From Puia dinghuensis (GTDB lineage Bacteria; Bacteroidota; Bacteroidia; Chitinophagales; Chitinophagaceae), in contig NZ_BMJC01000001.1 of assembly GCF_014642875.1 (NCBI RefSeq), forward strand, positions 973,335 to 1,037,334: a DNA stretch of 64,000 nt, given 5' to 3'. Positions 43,665-51,792 of this stretch are shown piece by piece (position 1 is the first letter of the stretch; each line of letters opens with the position of its first letter). The notes beneath the pieces were generated by a model. That model ran no database searches. It worked only from the letters and a program-made list of their open reading frames with translations, and was not told where the DNA came from. The position numbers and the translations under genes were made by a program.

Positions 43665-45710
43665 TCACCTTATCAACATGGCAGTCCCTTTCTGAAAGAT
43701 ATGTTTCCCCGTATCCCGGTCGGTATACTCAAGCATCCACACATAGGTTCCCGCCGGCTCGGGATGACCATTCACCGTACCGTCCCATTTCTGTGTCCAT
43801 ACATGCGACTCGAAGACCATCAGACCAAACCGGTTAAAGACCTTGAAGGTGAGATTATCGGCCTTGTATGCATTTAGAGGATAGAGAAAATCGTTCAGGC
43901 CGTCGCCATTGGGTGTAAAAGCGTTGGGCACCGCGATATAGCACGATCGCAAAACATCTATCTGCTGCGCGGCCGTGTCATAGCATCCGGCGGCATTGCC
44001 CACTATCAGCGTGACGGTATATTTTGTCTCGATACCCGTCTGAGGATAGACATGATCAGGCGGTGTCTCCCCGCTGTAGTTGGTGCCATCACCAAGTTCC
44101 CATATCCACGAGTCGAGGGTGCCGGTGCTCTTATTGATGTAGTGGGCATCATCCTTCGGACAAAGGATATTAGGAGCTTCCAGCCCGGCCTTGATGCCAT
44201 TGTTCAATACCACCGACACGCTCGTCGTATCCGTACAATACCCGTTCGACACCATCAGCCGCGCCGTCTCCGTGCCAAAAACCGAATGGACCTGCGGCGG
44301 CGGATCCTGTTGCAGAATGGTATCGGTGCCATTAAATATCCATTGCCATTGGTTGACCCCGTCGACGGAAGGATAACCATATACAATGGTATCCGCCCTG
44401 CACCCCAGGTGTACCACATCGGTGAGCAGGGCCGCTGAAACCGTGTCGCCGGTGGTAAACGGCAGGCTCCCTGGTGGACTCTCCAGGCCGCACTCATCAA
44501 CCAGGGTATTGCCATCGGTACCCGCTTTCAGGAAGATGCGGAAGCTACCGGCCGTCTGGATGGGAGCCGATAATTGCACCTGGATCCTGTTGGTCAATCC
44601 GTTCGCATCACATTGTCCGGAAGCTCCGGTGACGGTGACAGGGGACGAGCCCACAACGGTGAAGTCAGAGCCATCGGCGTCGATGGAAGAACAGGCAATT
44701 CTTTTGGAAAACACCAGCTGAAGCACCTGCGGGGCGCACCTGGGTGGAGTGAGGCTATCCATCGACGTCGGCTGTGCCGGCGTAAAAGAAAAGGAAACCG
44801 ATTGCCCTACGGCAACAGGTGTACCACAAATGTCGAGCAGGGTATTGTTGTCCGTACCGGTATTCGCCGCCAGCGAATAATTGCCGGCTGGCAGCGGGCC
44901 ATTAAGGGTGACAGTCACAGAATCCATATCGAAGCCGCTGCAATTGCCGGCAGAAGCCCCCACGATCTTCAACCCGGCCGGAGCCGGAGATAAGACAAAA
45001 TCAGTGCCGTCGGCATCGAGACTGGAACATTGCATCCGTTTATTCAGGACTAGCTGTATCCGGCTGCCATCACAGGAAGCCGTCGCGGATTGAAGTGCGG
45101 GAGGCTTTGTATCTGTGATGCTGGCAGTGCCGCCGCCAAAGGACAGCTGGTAGCCGCTTTGATCACTTCCGCTGAAATGACTAACCAGCAGCAGGTAATC
45201 ATGCCCCTGGATCAGGTTGGGCATTTTGCTGAATGGCGGTGGACCTGTGGCAGGAAGCTGCGTCGAAGCGCATTCGTATAAGGAAGTGGCCGTTGCTGAT
45301 GTGCCGGTATTGCCCGTGACACCCGACCAGTTGGAGGCCACCACCAGGCTGGCATCGGAGAACACGGCATTAAGGGACTGGCCGGTAATGTCAAATAGCT
45401 CCCAGTCATAATCATCACCGGAATTATTAGGCTTGATCAGTAAACCCAGGGTACCAGCAGTAAAGCAAGTGAATTTGTACCAATAGGGATTGATAGCCTG
45501 GTATCCGCCTCCACTGCATGTAGGCGACGGTACATCTCCATTCAGACACACCGGGACGCTGTTTTGAGTAAAAACATTTGTCCCGCAAACCGGAAAAGCG
45601 GTGGCCGGCGTCTGCCCCACGGTAGTACAAGCCTGCGCTCTCACATCCTGCACTGCAGCCAGCATTCCGATGATAAATAAGAATAAGAAAAGCAGTCGTT
45701 TCACGAGCAT
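43665..45710 (-). CDS. T9SS type B-sorted secreted protein with Ig-like and PKD domains
   Basis: 681 aa. The signal peptide (about residues 1-25, ending VRAQ) is followed by a Cys-containing N-domain. Two homologous repeats follow: about 205-315 and 322-425, sharing RMQCSSLDADGTDF versus RIACSSIDADGSDF and GTDNNTLLDICG versus GTDGNTLVDECG. A PKD domain (SWIWELGDGTNYSGETPPDH) is next. The C-terminal 90 residues start AVPNAFTPNGDGLNDFLYPL and contain FKVFNRFGLMVFES and WDGTVNGHPEPAGTYVW, the gliding-associated type B sorting signal. It is probably a surface adhesin-like protein. Confidence 0.93.
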   Translation of the reverse strand: MLVKRLLFLFLFIIGMLAAVQDVRAQACTTVGQTPATAFPVCGTNVFTQNSVPVCLNGDVPSPTCSGGGYQAINPYWYKFTCFTAGTLGLLIKPNNSGDDYDWELFDITGQSLNAVFSDASLVVASNWSGVTGNTGTSATATSLYECASTQLPATGPPPFSKMPNLIQGHDYLLLVSHFSGSDQSGYQLSFGGGTASITDTKPPALQSATASCDGSRIQLVLNKRMQCSSLDADGTDFVLSPAPAGLKIVGASAGNCSGFDMDSVTVTLNGPLPAGNYSLAANTGTDNNTLLDICGTPVAVGQSVSFSFTPAQPTSMDSLTPPRCAPQVLQLVFSKRIACSSIDADGSDFTVVGSSPVTVTGASGQCDANGLTNRIQVQLSAPIQTAGSFRIFLKAGTDGNTLVDECGLESPPGSLPFTTGDTVSAALLTDVVHLGCRADTIVYGYPSVDGVNQWQWIFNGTDTILQQDPPPQVHSVFGTETARLMVSNGYCTDTTSVSVVLNNGIKAGLEAPNILCPKDDAHYINKSTGTLDSWIWELGDGTNYSGETPPDHVYPQTGIETKYTVTLIVGNAAGCYDTAAQQIDVLRSCYIAVPNAFTPNGDGLNDFLYPLNAYKADNLTFKVFNRFGLMVFESHVWTQKWDGTVNGHPEPAGTYVWMLEYTDRDTGKHIFQKGTAMLIR

Positions 45711-45899
45711 GTACTACATAGTTATTAGCAAGACGTTGGTATTAGCGCCGGGGTTGTCTCCTTTGCCGCTTTTAAACCTGTAGAACAGCAAAAATTTATC
45801 CATTTCGGGACATAGGCTCCCAAAACGGGAAACATATGCTGATAAATAATATATAACAACCTAACTACAAAAAAATTGTGTCTTGGCATAGGATTCGGG

Positions 45900-46066
45900 G
45901 AATTTATAGTTAAGCTCTTTAGCCCTGGTTCTTGACCTAAACAACCTACGCTGAAAACCGGCAACGGTGAAAGCCTTCCAGAGGCCCGGCCCAGAGGTAA
46001 AGATGTTCTCATTCAAGCTCCGGTTTTTATTGAAGGATCCTTTCGTTATGAAGCGAAAGGATTTTT
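45900..46066 (+). ncRNA. Candidate small RNA upstream of hppA
   Basis: No plus-strand gene lies between 42955 and 46174, yet a good plus-strand terminator ends at 46066, so something short is probably transcribed here. The region holds a GNRA-type hairpin ACCG-GCAA-CGGT (about 45957-45968). An 8-bp pair AAAACCGG (45954-45961) with CCGGTTTT (46020-46027) is followed by TATTG. The 5' end is uncertain. No Rfam class was recognised. Confidence 0.35.
46037..46066 (+). terminator. Intrinsic terminator upstream of hppA
   Basis: ATCCTTTCG (46037-46045) and CGAAAGGAT (46054-46062) form a perfect 9-bp stem followed by TTTTC. It precedes the hppA promoter box, so it must end an earlier plus-strand transcript. 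Confidence 0.7.
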
Positions 46067-46096
46067 CATTATAATCAAATTTGACATTTTCCCCCT

Positions 46097-46104
46097 ATTT
46101 TTGC
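46097..46104 (+). promoter_or_regulatory. -7 box (TATTTTTG) of hppA
   Basis: An exact TAnnTTTG 69 nt before the hppA ATG and 30 nt after the upstream terminator. Confidence 0.45.
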
Positions 46105-46173
46105 CGTCCCTTAAGCCATCCGCAATAAGTAAACGATTGCAGTGATGAAAATGCTGTTAAAGGTCTACAACTT

Positions 46174-48393
46174 ATGGACAAATTGATTTATGTAGTTCCC
46201 GTTCTGGGAGCCGTTGGTCTCTTGTACACGTTTATTAAGTATGCCTGGGTGGCAAAGCAGGATCCGGGCAATGTCCGGATGCAGGAAATCGCCAAGCACA
46301 TCGCCGAAGGCGCTATGGCTTTCCTGAAGGCTGAATGGAAGATACTCTCTTATTTTGTCATCATAGCAGCCATCCTTCTGGCCGTGATGGGTAGCGCCAA
46401 TCCGCATTCGCACTGGAGCATCGCCGTTGCCTTTGTCCTTGGTGCGATATTGAGCGCCACCGCCGGCTACATCGGCATGCGCACCGCCACAAAAGCGAAT
46501 GTCCGTACGGCGAATGCAGCACGGACGAGCCTAAGCCAGGCTTTGAAGGTATCCTTCACCGGTGGTTCCGTCATGGGACTGGGTGTTGCCGGTCTGGCCG
46601 TCATGGGACTGGGCGGTCTCTTCATTATATTAAAAGCCATCTTCGCACCGGGCGCCGGGGTGAACTCCGATGAGATGAGGACGACCATCGAAGTGCTCAC
46701 CGGCTTCTCGCTGGGCGCCGAATCCATTGCCCTCTTCGCCCGCGTGGGTGGCGGCATCTATACAAAAGCGGCCGACGTCGGCGCCGACCTCGTCGGTAAA
46801 GTAGAGGCAGGCATTCCCGAGGACGATCCCCGCAACCCTGCCACCATCGCCGACAACGTTGGTGACAACGTAGGCGACGTAGCCGGGATGGGCGCCGACC
46901 TCTTCGGAAGCTATGTGGCCACCGTTCTGGCAACGATGGTACTGGGCCAGGAGACCGTCTCCGACGACGCCTTCGGCGGCATGGCTCCCATTTTACTTCC
47001 CATGCTCATCGCCGGTGTAGGGATCATCTTCAGCATTGTAGGCACCCTCTTCGTGCGCATCAGCGATACAGCCGGTGTCAATACTTCCACCGTGCAGAGA
47101 GCCCTCAACATGGGTAACTGGGGTTCTATTGTCCTCACCGCATTGGCCTGCATCGGGCTGGTCTATTATGTCCTCCCCGAAACGATGACCCTGCGCGGCA
47201 CCGAATTCACCAAATGGGGCGTTCTCGGCGCCATCGGCGTAGGACTGCTCGTCGGGACCCTGATGAGCATTATTACCGAATACTATACCGCTATGGGTAA
47301 GGCTCCTGTTCTGAGCATTATCCGTCAGTCCGGCACCGGTCACGCCACCAACGTCATCGGCGGGCTTGCCGTCGGGATGCAATCCACCTTTCTGCCGATA
47401 CTCGTACTGGCAGGCGGTATCTATGGTTCATTCGCCTGTGCAGGTCTTTACGGTGTCGCCATTGCCGCCGCCGGGATGATGGCGACTACCGCCATGCAGC
47501 TGGCTATCGACGCATTTGGCCCCATCGCGGACAATGCGGGCGGCATCGCCGAGATGAGCGAACTGCCGAAGGAAGTGCGGGAAAAGACCGATGTGCTGGA
47601 TGCCGTAGGAAATACGACGGCCGCCACCGGCAAAGGATTCGCCATCGCTTCTGCAGCCCTCACCGCCCTCGCCCTCTTCGCCGCTTTTGTCGGCGTCGCC
47701 GGCATCCAGGGCATCGACATTTATAAGGCCAAGGTATTGTCCAGCCTTTTTGTCGGTGGAATGATCCCCTTCATCTTCTCGTCCCTGGCTATCCAGGCCG
47801 TAGGGCAGGCCGCCATGGCGATGGTACAGGAAGTAAGACGCCAGTTCCGCACTATTCCCGGTATCATGGAAGGCACGGGCACCCCGGAATATGACAAATG
47901 CGTGGCCATCTCCACCCAGGCTTCCATCAAGAAGATGGTGCTGCCGGGCGCGATTGCCATCCTCTCCCCTCTGATCATCGGTTTTCTGCTGGGCCCCGAA
48001 GCACTTGGCGGCTTTCTTGCCGGCGCCACCGTTAGCGGCGTACTGATGGGCATCTTCCAGAACAACGCAGGCGGCGCTTGGGATAATGCAAAAAAATCAT
48101 TTGAAAAAGGCGTGGAGATCAACGGCGAGATCCATTATAAGAAATCCGATCCGCACAAGGCTTCCGTCACCGGCGATACGGTGGGCGACCCCTTCAAGGA
48201 TACATCCGGTCCGTCGATGAACATCCTCATCAAACTGATGTCCATCGTTTCCCTGGTCATCGCACCTACCCTTGCCTCCATCTTCCATACGCATGACGAG
48301 GGCGCAAAACACCGCGTGCAGCCAGCGGAAAAACAGGCGGTTGTCAGCGCCAGGACGGCGTCTCAGCCTCCTGCGACCATTGCATTGCATTAA
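46174..48393 (+). CDS. hppA: Membrane-bound ion-translocating pyrophosphatase
   Basis: 739 aa with about 16 membrane segments. It couples hydrolysis of pyrophosphate to H+ or Na+ pumping. Substrate-site motifs: GGGIYTKAADVGADLVGKVE (near 191-210) and DDPRNPATIADNVGDNVGD (near 217-235). The GNTTAATGKG segment (near 478) has Ala and Gly where K+-independent enzymes carry Lys and Thr, so K+-dependence is predicted. A short Lys/Gln-rich C-terminal tail is unusual. APS synthesis by CysDN releases pyrophosphate, so this enzyme could recover some of that energy (inference). Confidence 0.96.
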   Translation: MDKLIYVVPVLGAVGLLYTFIKYAWVAKQDPGNVRMQEIAKHIAEGAMAFLKAEWKILSYFVIIAAILLAVMGSANPHSHWSIAVAFVLGAILSATAGYIGMRTATKANVRTANAARTSLSQALKVSFTGGSVMGLGVAGLAVMGLGGLFIILKAIFAPGAGVNSDEMRTTIEVLTGFSLGAESIALFARVGGGIYTKAADVGADLVGKVEAGIPEDDPRNPATIADNVGDNVGDVAGMGADLFGSYVATVLATMVLGQETVSDDAFGGMAPILLPMLIAGVGIIFSIVGTLFVRISDTAGVNTSTVQRALNMGNWGSIVLTALACIGLVYYVLPETMTLRGTEFTKWGVLGAIGVGLLVGTLMSIITEYYTAMGKAPVLSIIRQSGTGHATNVIGGLAVGMQSTFLPILVLAGGIYGSFACAGLYGVAIAAAGMMATTAMQLAIDAFGPIADNAGGIAEMSELPKEVREKTDVLDAVGNTTAATGKGFAIASAALTALALFAAFVGVAGIQGIDIYKAKVLSSLFVGGMIPFIFSSLAIQAVGQAAMAMVQEVRRQFRTIPGIMEGTGTPEYDKCVAISTQASIKKMVLPGAIAILSPLIIGFLLGPEALGGFLAGATVSGVLMGIFQNNAGGAWDNAKKSFEKGVEINGEIHYKKSDPHKASVTGDTVGDPFKDTSGPSMNILIKLMSIVSLVIAPTLASIFHTHDEGAKHRVQPAEKQAVVSARTASQPPATIALH

Positions 48394-48482
48394 CAAAAAA
48401 AATGTAAAGATTTTTGAGGAAATTTCATTTCTAGGTTTATCTTTACAGCCTAACTTACGACACTAATCAGATCCAAATACCG

Positions 48483-48517
48483 AAGTCCCGTTGTTTCTAC
48501 ATCGGGGCTTTTCTTTT
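48483..48517 (+). terminator. Terminator of hppA
   Basis: AAGTCCCG (48483-48490) pairs with CGGGGCTT (48503-48510) including one G-U, followed by TTCTTTT. It lies 90 nt after the stop. Confidence 0.72.
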
Positions 48518-48523
48518 GTCCCC

Positions 48524-48613
48524 CCTGGCCGCGGCACAGAGCCTCCCACCGAAAGCCCATCATTAGCCATATGCCGCGGCCAGGTTATTTTACCCCGAAA
48601 CCTGGCCGCGGCA
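48524..48613. repeat. Threefold GC-rich repeat with 15-bp perfect palindrome
   Basis: TGCCGCGGCCAGGTT (48572-48586) and AACCTGGCCGCGGCA (48599-48613) are perfect complements around a 12-nt spacer. A further direct copy of CCTGGCCGCGGCA lies at 48524-48536. It could fold as a very stable hairpin or bind a protein. It sits between the hppA terminator and the blaI operator. Confidence 0.6.
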
Positions 48614-48626
48614 TTTTAACCAAAGA

Positions 48627-48646
48627 TTTACGAAAATTGTCGTAAA
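48627..48646. promoter_or_regulatory. BlaI-type operator
   Basis: TTTACGA (48627-48633), six spacer bases, TCGTAAA (48640-48646): a perfect 7-6-7 dyad 22 nt before the BlaI start, like the autoregulatory sites of BlaI/MecI repressors. Confidence 0.72.
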
Positions 48647-48668
48647 TTACCCCTCAAATTTTCATCTT

Positions 48669-49049
48669 ATGCCTGCGAAGACGATAAAACCCACGGAAAG
48701 TGAGCTCGAGATCCTGCAAGTACTCTGGGAGAAGGACAAAGCAAGCGTCAGGGAAGTACATGAAGAATTGCTGAAAACAAAGGAGTCGGGCTATACCACT
48801 ACGCTCAAGCTGATGCAGATCATGTATGAAAAAGGACTGGTCAGCCGCGACGATTCTTTCAAAACACATATTTACCAGGCCTCGGTGAGCAAGGAAAAGA
48901 CCCAGCAGCATTTGCTGGGCAGAATGATCAACACCCTCTTTGGCGGCTCGTCCACCGCAATGGTGCTCCAGGCCCTCGGCAATCACAAGGCTTCCCCTGC
49001 CGAACTCGAAGAGATACAGCTGCTGTTAAATAACCTGAAAAAACAATAA
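48669..49049 (+). CDS. BlaI/MecI-type transcriptional repressor
   Basis: 126 aa winged-helix repressor: PTESELEILQVLWEKDKASV, then VHEELLKTKESGYTTTLKLMQIMYEKGLVSRDD (split over residues 28-62). A dimerisation C-terminus follows with FGGSSTAMVLQALGNHK, the region where BlaR-type proteases cut. It precedes the M56 gene by 2 nt and probably represses both through the operator at 48627. Confidence 0.94.
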   Translation: MPAKTIKPTESELEILQVLWEKDKASVREVHEELLKTKESGYTTTLKLMQIMYEKGLVSRDDSFKTHIYQASVSKEKTQQHLLGRMINTLFGGSSTAMVLQALGNHKASPAELEEIQLLLNNLKKQ

Positions 49050-49051
49050 AC

Positions 49052-50770
49052 ATGCACCTGTTGACCCAATCCGCTTTACTAAAGGCGCTGGGCTGGACGC
49101 TGTTGAATAGTCTTTGGCAAATGGGCCTGCTTTGGCTCAGTTATCAATTGCTGATCAGGATTTTCAGCCAGGCGCCGTCCCGTTTCCGGCATGGTCTTGC
49201 CCTCGCCCTGTTGGCGTTTGGCGCCCTGGGGTCGACAGTCACGTTTATCGACGCTTACTTTTTCAACGATGGCGGATGGGTAATATCGGGCGGCGGATAC
49301 CGGCTGGCGGGGGCCAGCCGCTGGTTGGTCGATGTCGGGCTCTCCTCCTGTTCGTCCCTCTACCTGCTCGTACTCGGCGGATTGCTGATCCGCTATTCCC
49401 ATCAATATATTCACTCCCGCCGCCTCACCCGCAACGGTCTTTCCAAAATGCCGGCGGAGTTCAGGGTCTTTGTAGCGGCTACCAGCCGCCGGATGGGAAT
49501 CCATTCCCTGGTACACGTCTACCTTTCCGCGCTGGTGGACGTGCCTGTGACTATGGGATTCCTGAAACCAGTGATCCTCCTGCCGGTGGCTATGATCTGC
49601 CACCTGTCACCCCAGCAGGTGGAAGCGATCCTGGTGCATGAATTAGCCCATATCCGCCGGAAAGACTACCTGCTCAACCTTGGTGTTACGGTCATCGGCC
49701 TCCTGTTCTTCTTCAACCCCTTCACCCGGATGCTGATCCGCGATCTGCAAAGGGAAAGGGAACATTGTTGCGATGATGAGGTTCTCCAGTTCAACTATGA
49801 CCCTCACGCCTATGTATCCGCCTTGCTTTCCCTGGCCCGGCAACACCGGCATGGCCGGCTTGCCCTGGCGGCAACCGGTGCAGGCGATGAGCAGCTGCTA
49901 TTACAGCGGGCAAGGAGGATCTTGCAGCAGAAGAGGACCAATCGTCGTCCCGGCGCCCGGCCTTTTATCCTTTTCTTTCTGACAGCAACCATCACTATCC
50001 TCAGCCTGGCGCGAACAGGGCGAAACGACAACCGGCCACAACCAACTGCAACCCCCATAAATTCCGCCGTTGCACCCGTCGCCACCGCCAGCTCACCCGT
50101 TGCACCCGTCTCGGTCGAACTGGCCCTTGCCCCCATCGTAAACACCAGCGTACCGGCACCGCACCTGCATAGTCCCGCCGCCCCTCGTCACGAGGCCCCG
50201 CATTCCCACCCGGCAAAGCGCCAGCTTGTTCAGGCCTCTGACCAGGACCTCGCTGAAGCCGCGTTGCTCGGTTCGGTAGCCAGCACCAACGGCACCCCGG
50301 CCGCCAAAACGTTTGTCTTTACCCAACCGGTGACCCTCACCATTACGGGCCCCGACGCTGCCACCAGCTGGGATTATTCGTCTGACAAACCGAAAACTGA
50401 TCACCGGGACCAGGAGGAGGCAGACGATCTTCCGCCGGCAGAAGGCCTTGTCTTCGTCCCCAATTCGAGCTTCTCTTTTAAAAGCATAGATACCCTCAGC
50501 CCAAAGGATCGGCTCACCTGGATAGAAGAGTCCACAGAAAAGGAGATCAGAGCTCAGGTGGTGCAGTTGCAGCGGGAGCTGATAGCCCAGCTTAGCCAGC
50601 TGCGTCGCCAGGAAGCCCAGGCCCGCGCACTTTCTTCCTCTTCCCAGCAACAGCTGAAACAGCTGCTGAACCAGCAGTTATTGCTCCAGCGGGATTACCT
50701 GAAAAGATTGGATGAGCTGCACCTGCGGCTAAAAAAGACCGTCCGTCATCTCACGACCGTATATATCTGA
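49052..50770 (+). CDS. BlaR1-like M56 membrane metallopeptidase
   Basis: 572 aa. Four hydrophobic segments flank a cytoplasmic zinc-peptidase domain with VHELAHIRRKDYLLNL (HExxH near 196) and EREHCCDDEVL (third ligand Glu). The long C-terminal region lacks the penicillin-binding sensor of BlaR1. It is instead Pro/Thr/Ala-rich and ends in a Gln/Leu-rich coiled coil (about 500-565). It probably cleaves the BlaI-type repressor on an envelope signal other than beta-lactam. Its end overlaps the convergent WbqC gene by 20 nt. Confidence 0.9.
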   Translation: MHLLTQSALLKALGWTLLNSLWQMGLLWLSYQLLIRIFSQAPSRFRHGLALALLAFGALGSTVTFIDAYFFNDGGWVISGGGYRLAGASRWLVDVGLSSCSSLYLLVLGGLLIRYSHQYIHSRRLTRNGLSKMPAEFRVFVAATSRRMGIHSLVHVYLSALVDVPVTMGFLKPVILLPVAMICHLSPQQVEAILVHELAHIRRKDYLLNLGVTVIGLLFFFNPFTRMLIRDLQREREHCCDDEVLQFNYDPHAYVSALLSLARQHRHGRLALAATGAGDEQLLLQRARRILQQKRTNRRPGARPFILFFLTATITILSLARTGRNDNRPQPTATPINSAVAPVATASSPVAPVSVELALAPIVNTSVPAPHLHSPAAPRHEAPHSHPAKRQLVQASDQDLAEAALLGSVASTNGTPAAKTFVFTQPVTLTITGPDAATSWDYSSDKPKTDHRDQEEADDLPPAEGLVFVPNSSFSFKSIDTLSPKDRLTWIEESTEKEIRAQVVQLQRELIAQLSQLRRQEAQARALSSSSQQQLKQLLNQQLLLQRDYLKRLDELHLRLKKTVRHLTTVYI

Positions 50771-51371
50771 TCGCGTTTTTGCCTTCACAAAACAGCAGAT
50801 CCAGAATGGAGAGACCAGGTACGAAACCAGTGCGCTCTTCGAATACCTGGCGATAACGCGAGGTCGCCACCCCCCATACTTCCCGGGTCTTGGGTAAGAG
50901 GGTTTCCCGCATATCGACCCATTCCTCACCATCTGCATAACTTTTCTGATAGCTTTCCGTCAACCCGATGCTCGGGGTAAGCCCCAGCATCCTGAACGAC
51001 CATTCGAGGCAGCTAAGGTCCCAGTCGATCAGGAAGTCAAACGGCTTCCGGTAGAGACTCTCCAGCTCATCCCGGTAGAATTCGAACCACGGCGATCGAT
51101 TGTAACAGGAGACGATCGTCTTCCAGTGCTGCGCCTGCCAGGGCAATCCATCTGCAATTCTGACATCCCGTATAAAGGTCTTCTGATCCCTTCCTTTCAC
51201 CAGAGGAATGCTGAGATCGACGATGCCTTCGGCCCCCGCGATCTGGCAGCGATTGCGAAAACTCATTTTTTGGTAGGTTTCGCATTGCTCTATAACGATA
51301 TGTGTAAAATTATACGAATTTTTATAGAATATAACCGATGGAAAATATTGTATGTCAAATATTAACTTCAT
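50751..51371 (-). CDS. WbqC family protein
   Basis: 206 aa. Signatures: FDIQYFPSVIFYKNSYNFTHIVIE at the start (split), YQKMSFRNRCQIAGAEGIVDLSIP and QHWKTIVSCYNRSPWFEFYRDEL, typical of WbqC-like proteins linked to surface polysaccharide synthesis. In many Bacteroidota it follows dapB-lepB (from memory); here it lies far from dapB. Biochemical role not established. Confidence 0.88.
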   Translation of the reverse strand: MKLIFDIQYFPSVIFYKNSYNFTHIVIEQCETYQKMSFRNRCQIAGAEGIVDLSIPLVKGRDQKTFIRDVRIADGLPWQAQHWKTIVSCYNRSPWFEFYRDELESLYRKPFDFLIDWDLSCLEWSFRMLGLTPSIGLTESYQKSYADGEEWVDMRETLLPKTREVWGVATSRYRQVFEERTGFVPGLSILDLLFCEGKNAIRYIRS

Positions 51372-51792
51372 AATTTAATCCAAATTATAACAATTTTGTT
51401 TTATTTTCCAAAAACCAGCTCCTACATCCAAGATCAAGCCTCCATATCATGTATATAAATTTGATATAAACGCATATAAACTAATGAAAAACAATTTTTT
51501 AAATAACATTTTAATATGCTACTCCAATTAGCAGCCATTTTCTTGTCAAAATTCCTGCCTCCAATCAAAAAACACTAACCCTTTTAGCAGAGAAATTCCG
51601 GTGCTTTAAAAATACAAAACAATCCCGCATCGCCACCGGACAAAAAAACACCACCGCTTCACCCCGCCCTCCCTACCCCACCCCACATCCGCATGCATCC
51701 CGAAGAACCCGTCAATCTGGCAGCAAAAAAAATTGCAGCAAGACTGCAACCTTTTATATAACCCCGTTGTCTAACTGGTAAAACCAGCTACT
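51372..51792. other. AT-rich intergenic region before the FtsX-type permease
   Basis: About 420 nt with no open frame of note. Plus-strand TAAATTTG (51456-51463) is an exact -7 match but would give a leader of over 300 nt. Near the start codon, CTGGT (51775-51779) and ACCAG (51783-51787) form a hairpin, and TTGCA/TGCAA pair about 40 nt upstream. No RNA class was recognised. Confidence 0.45.
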
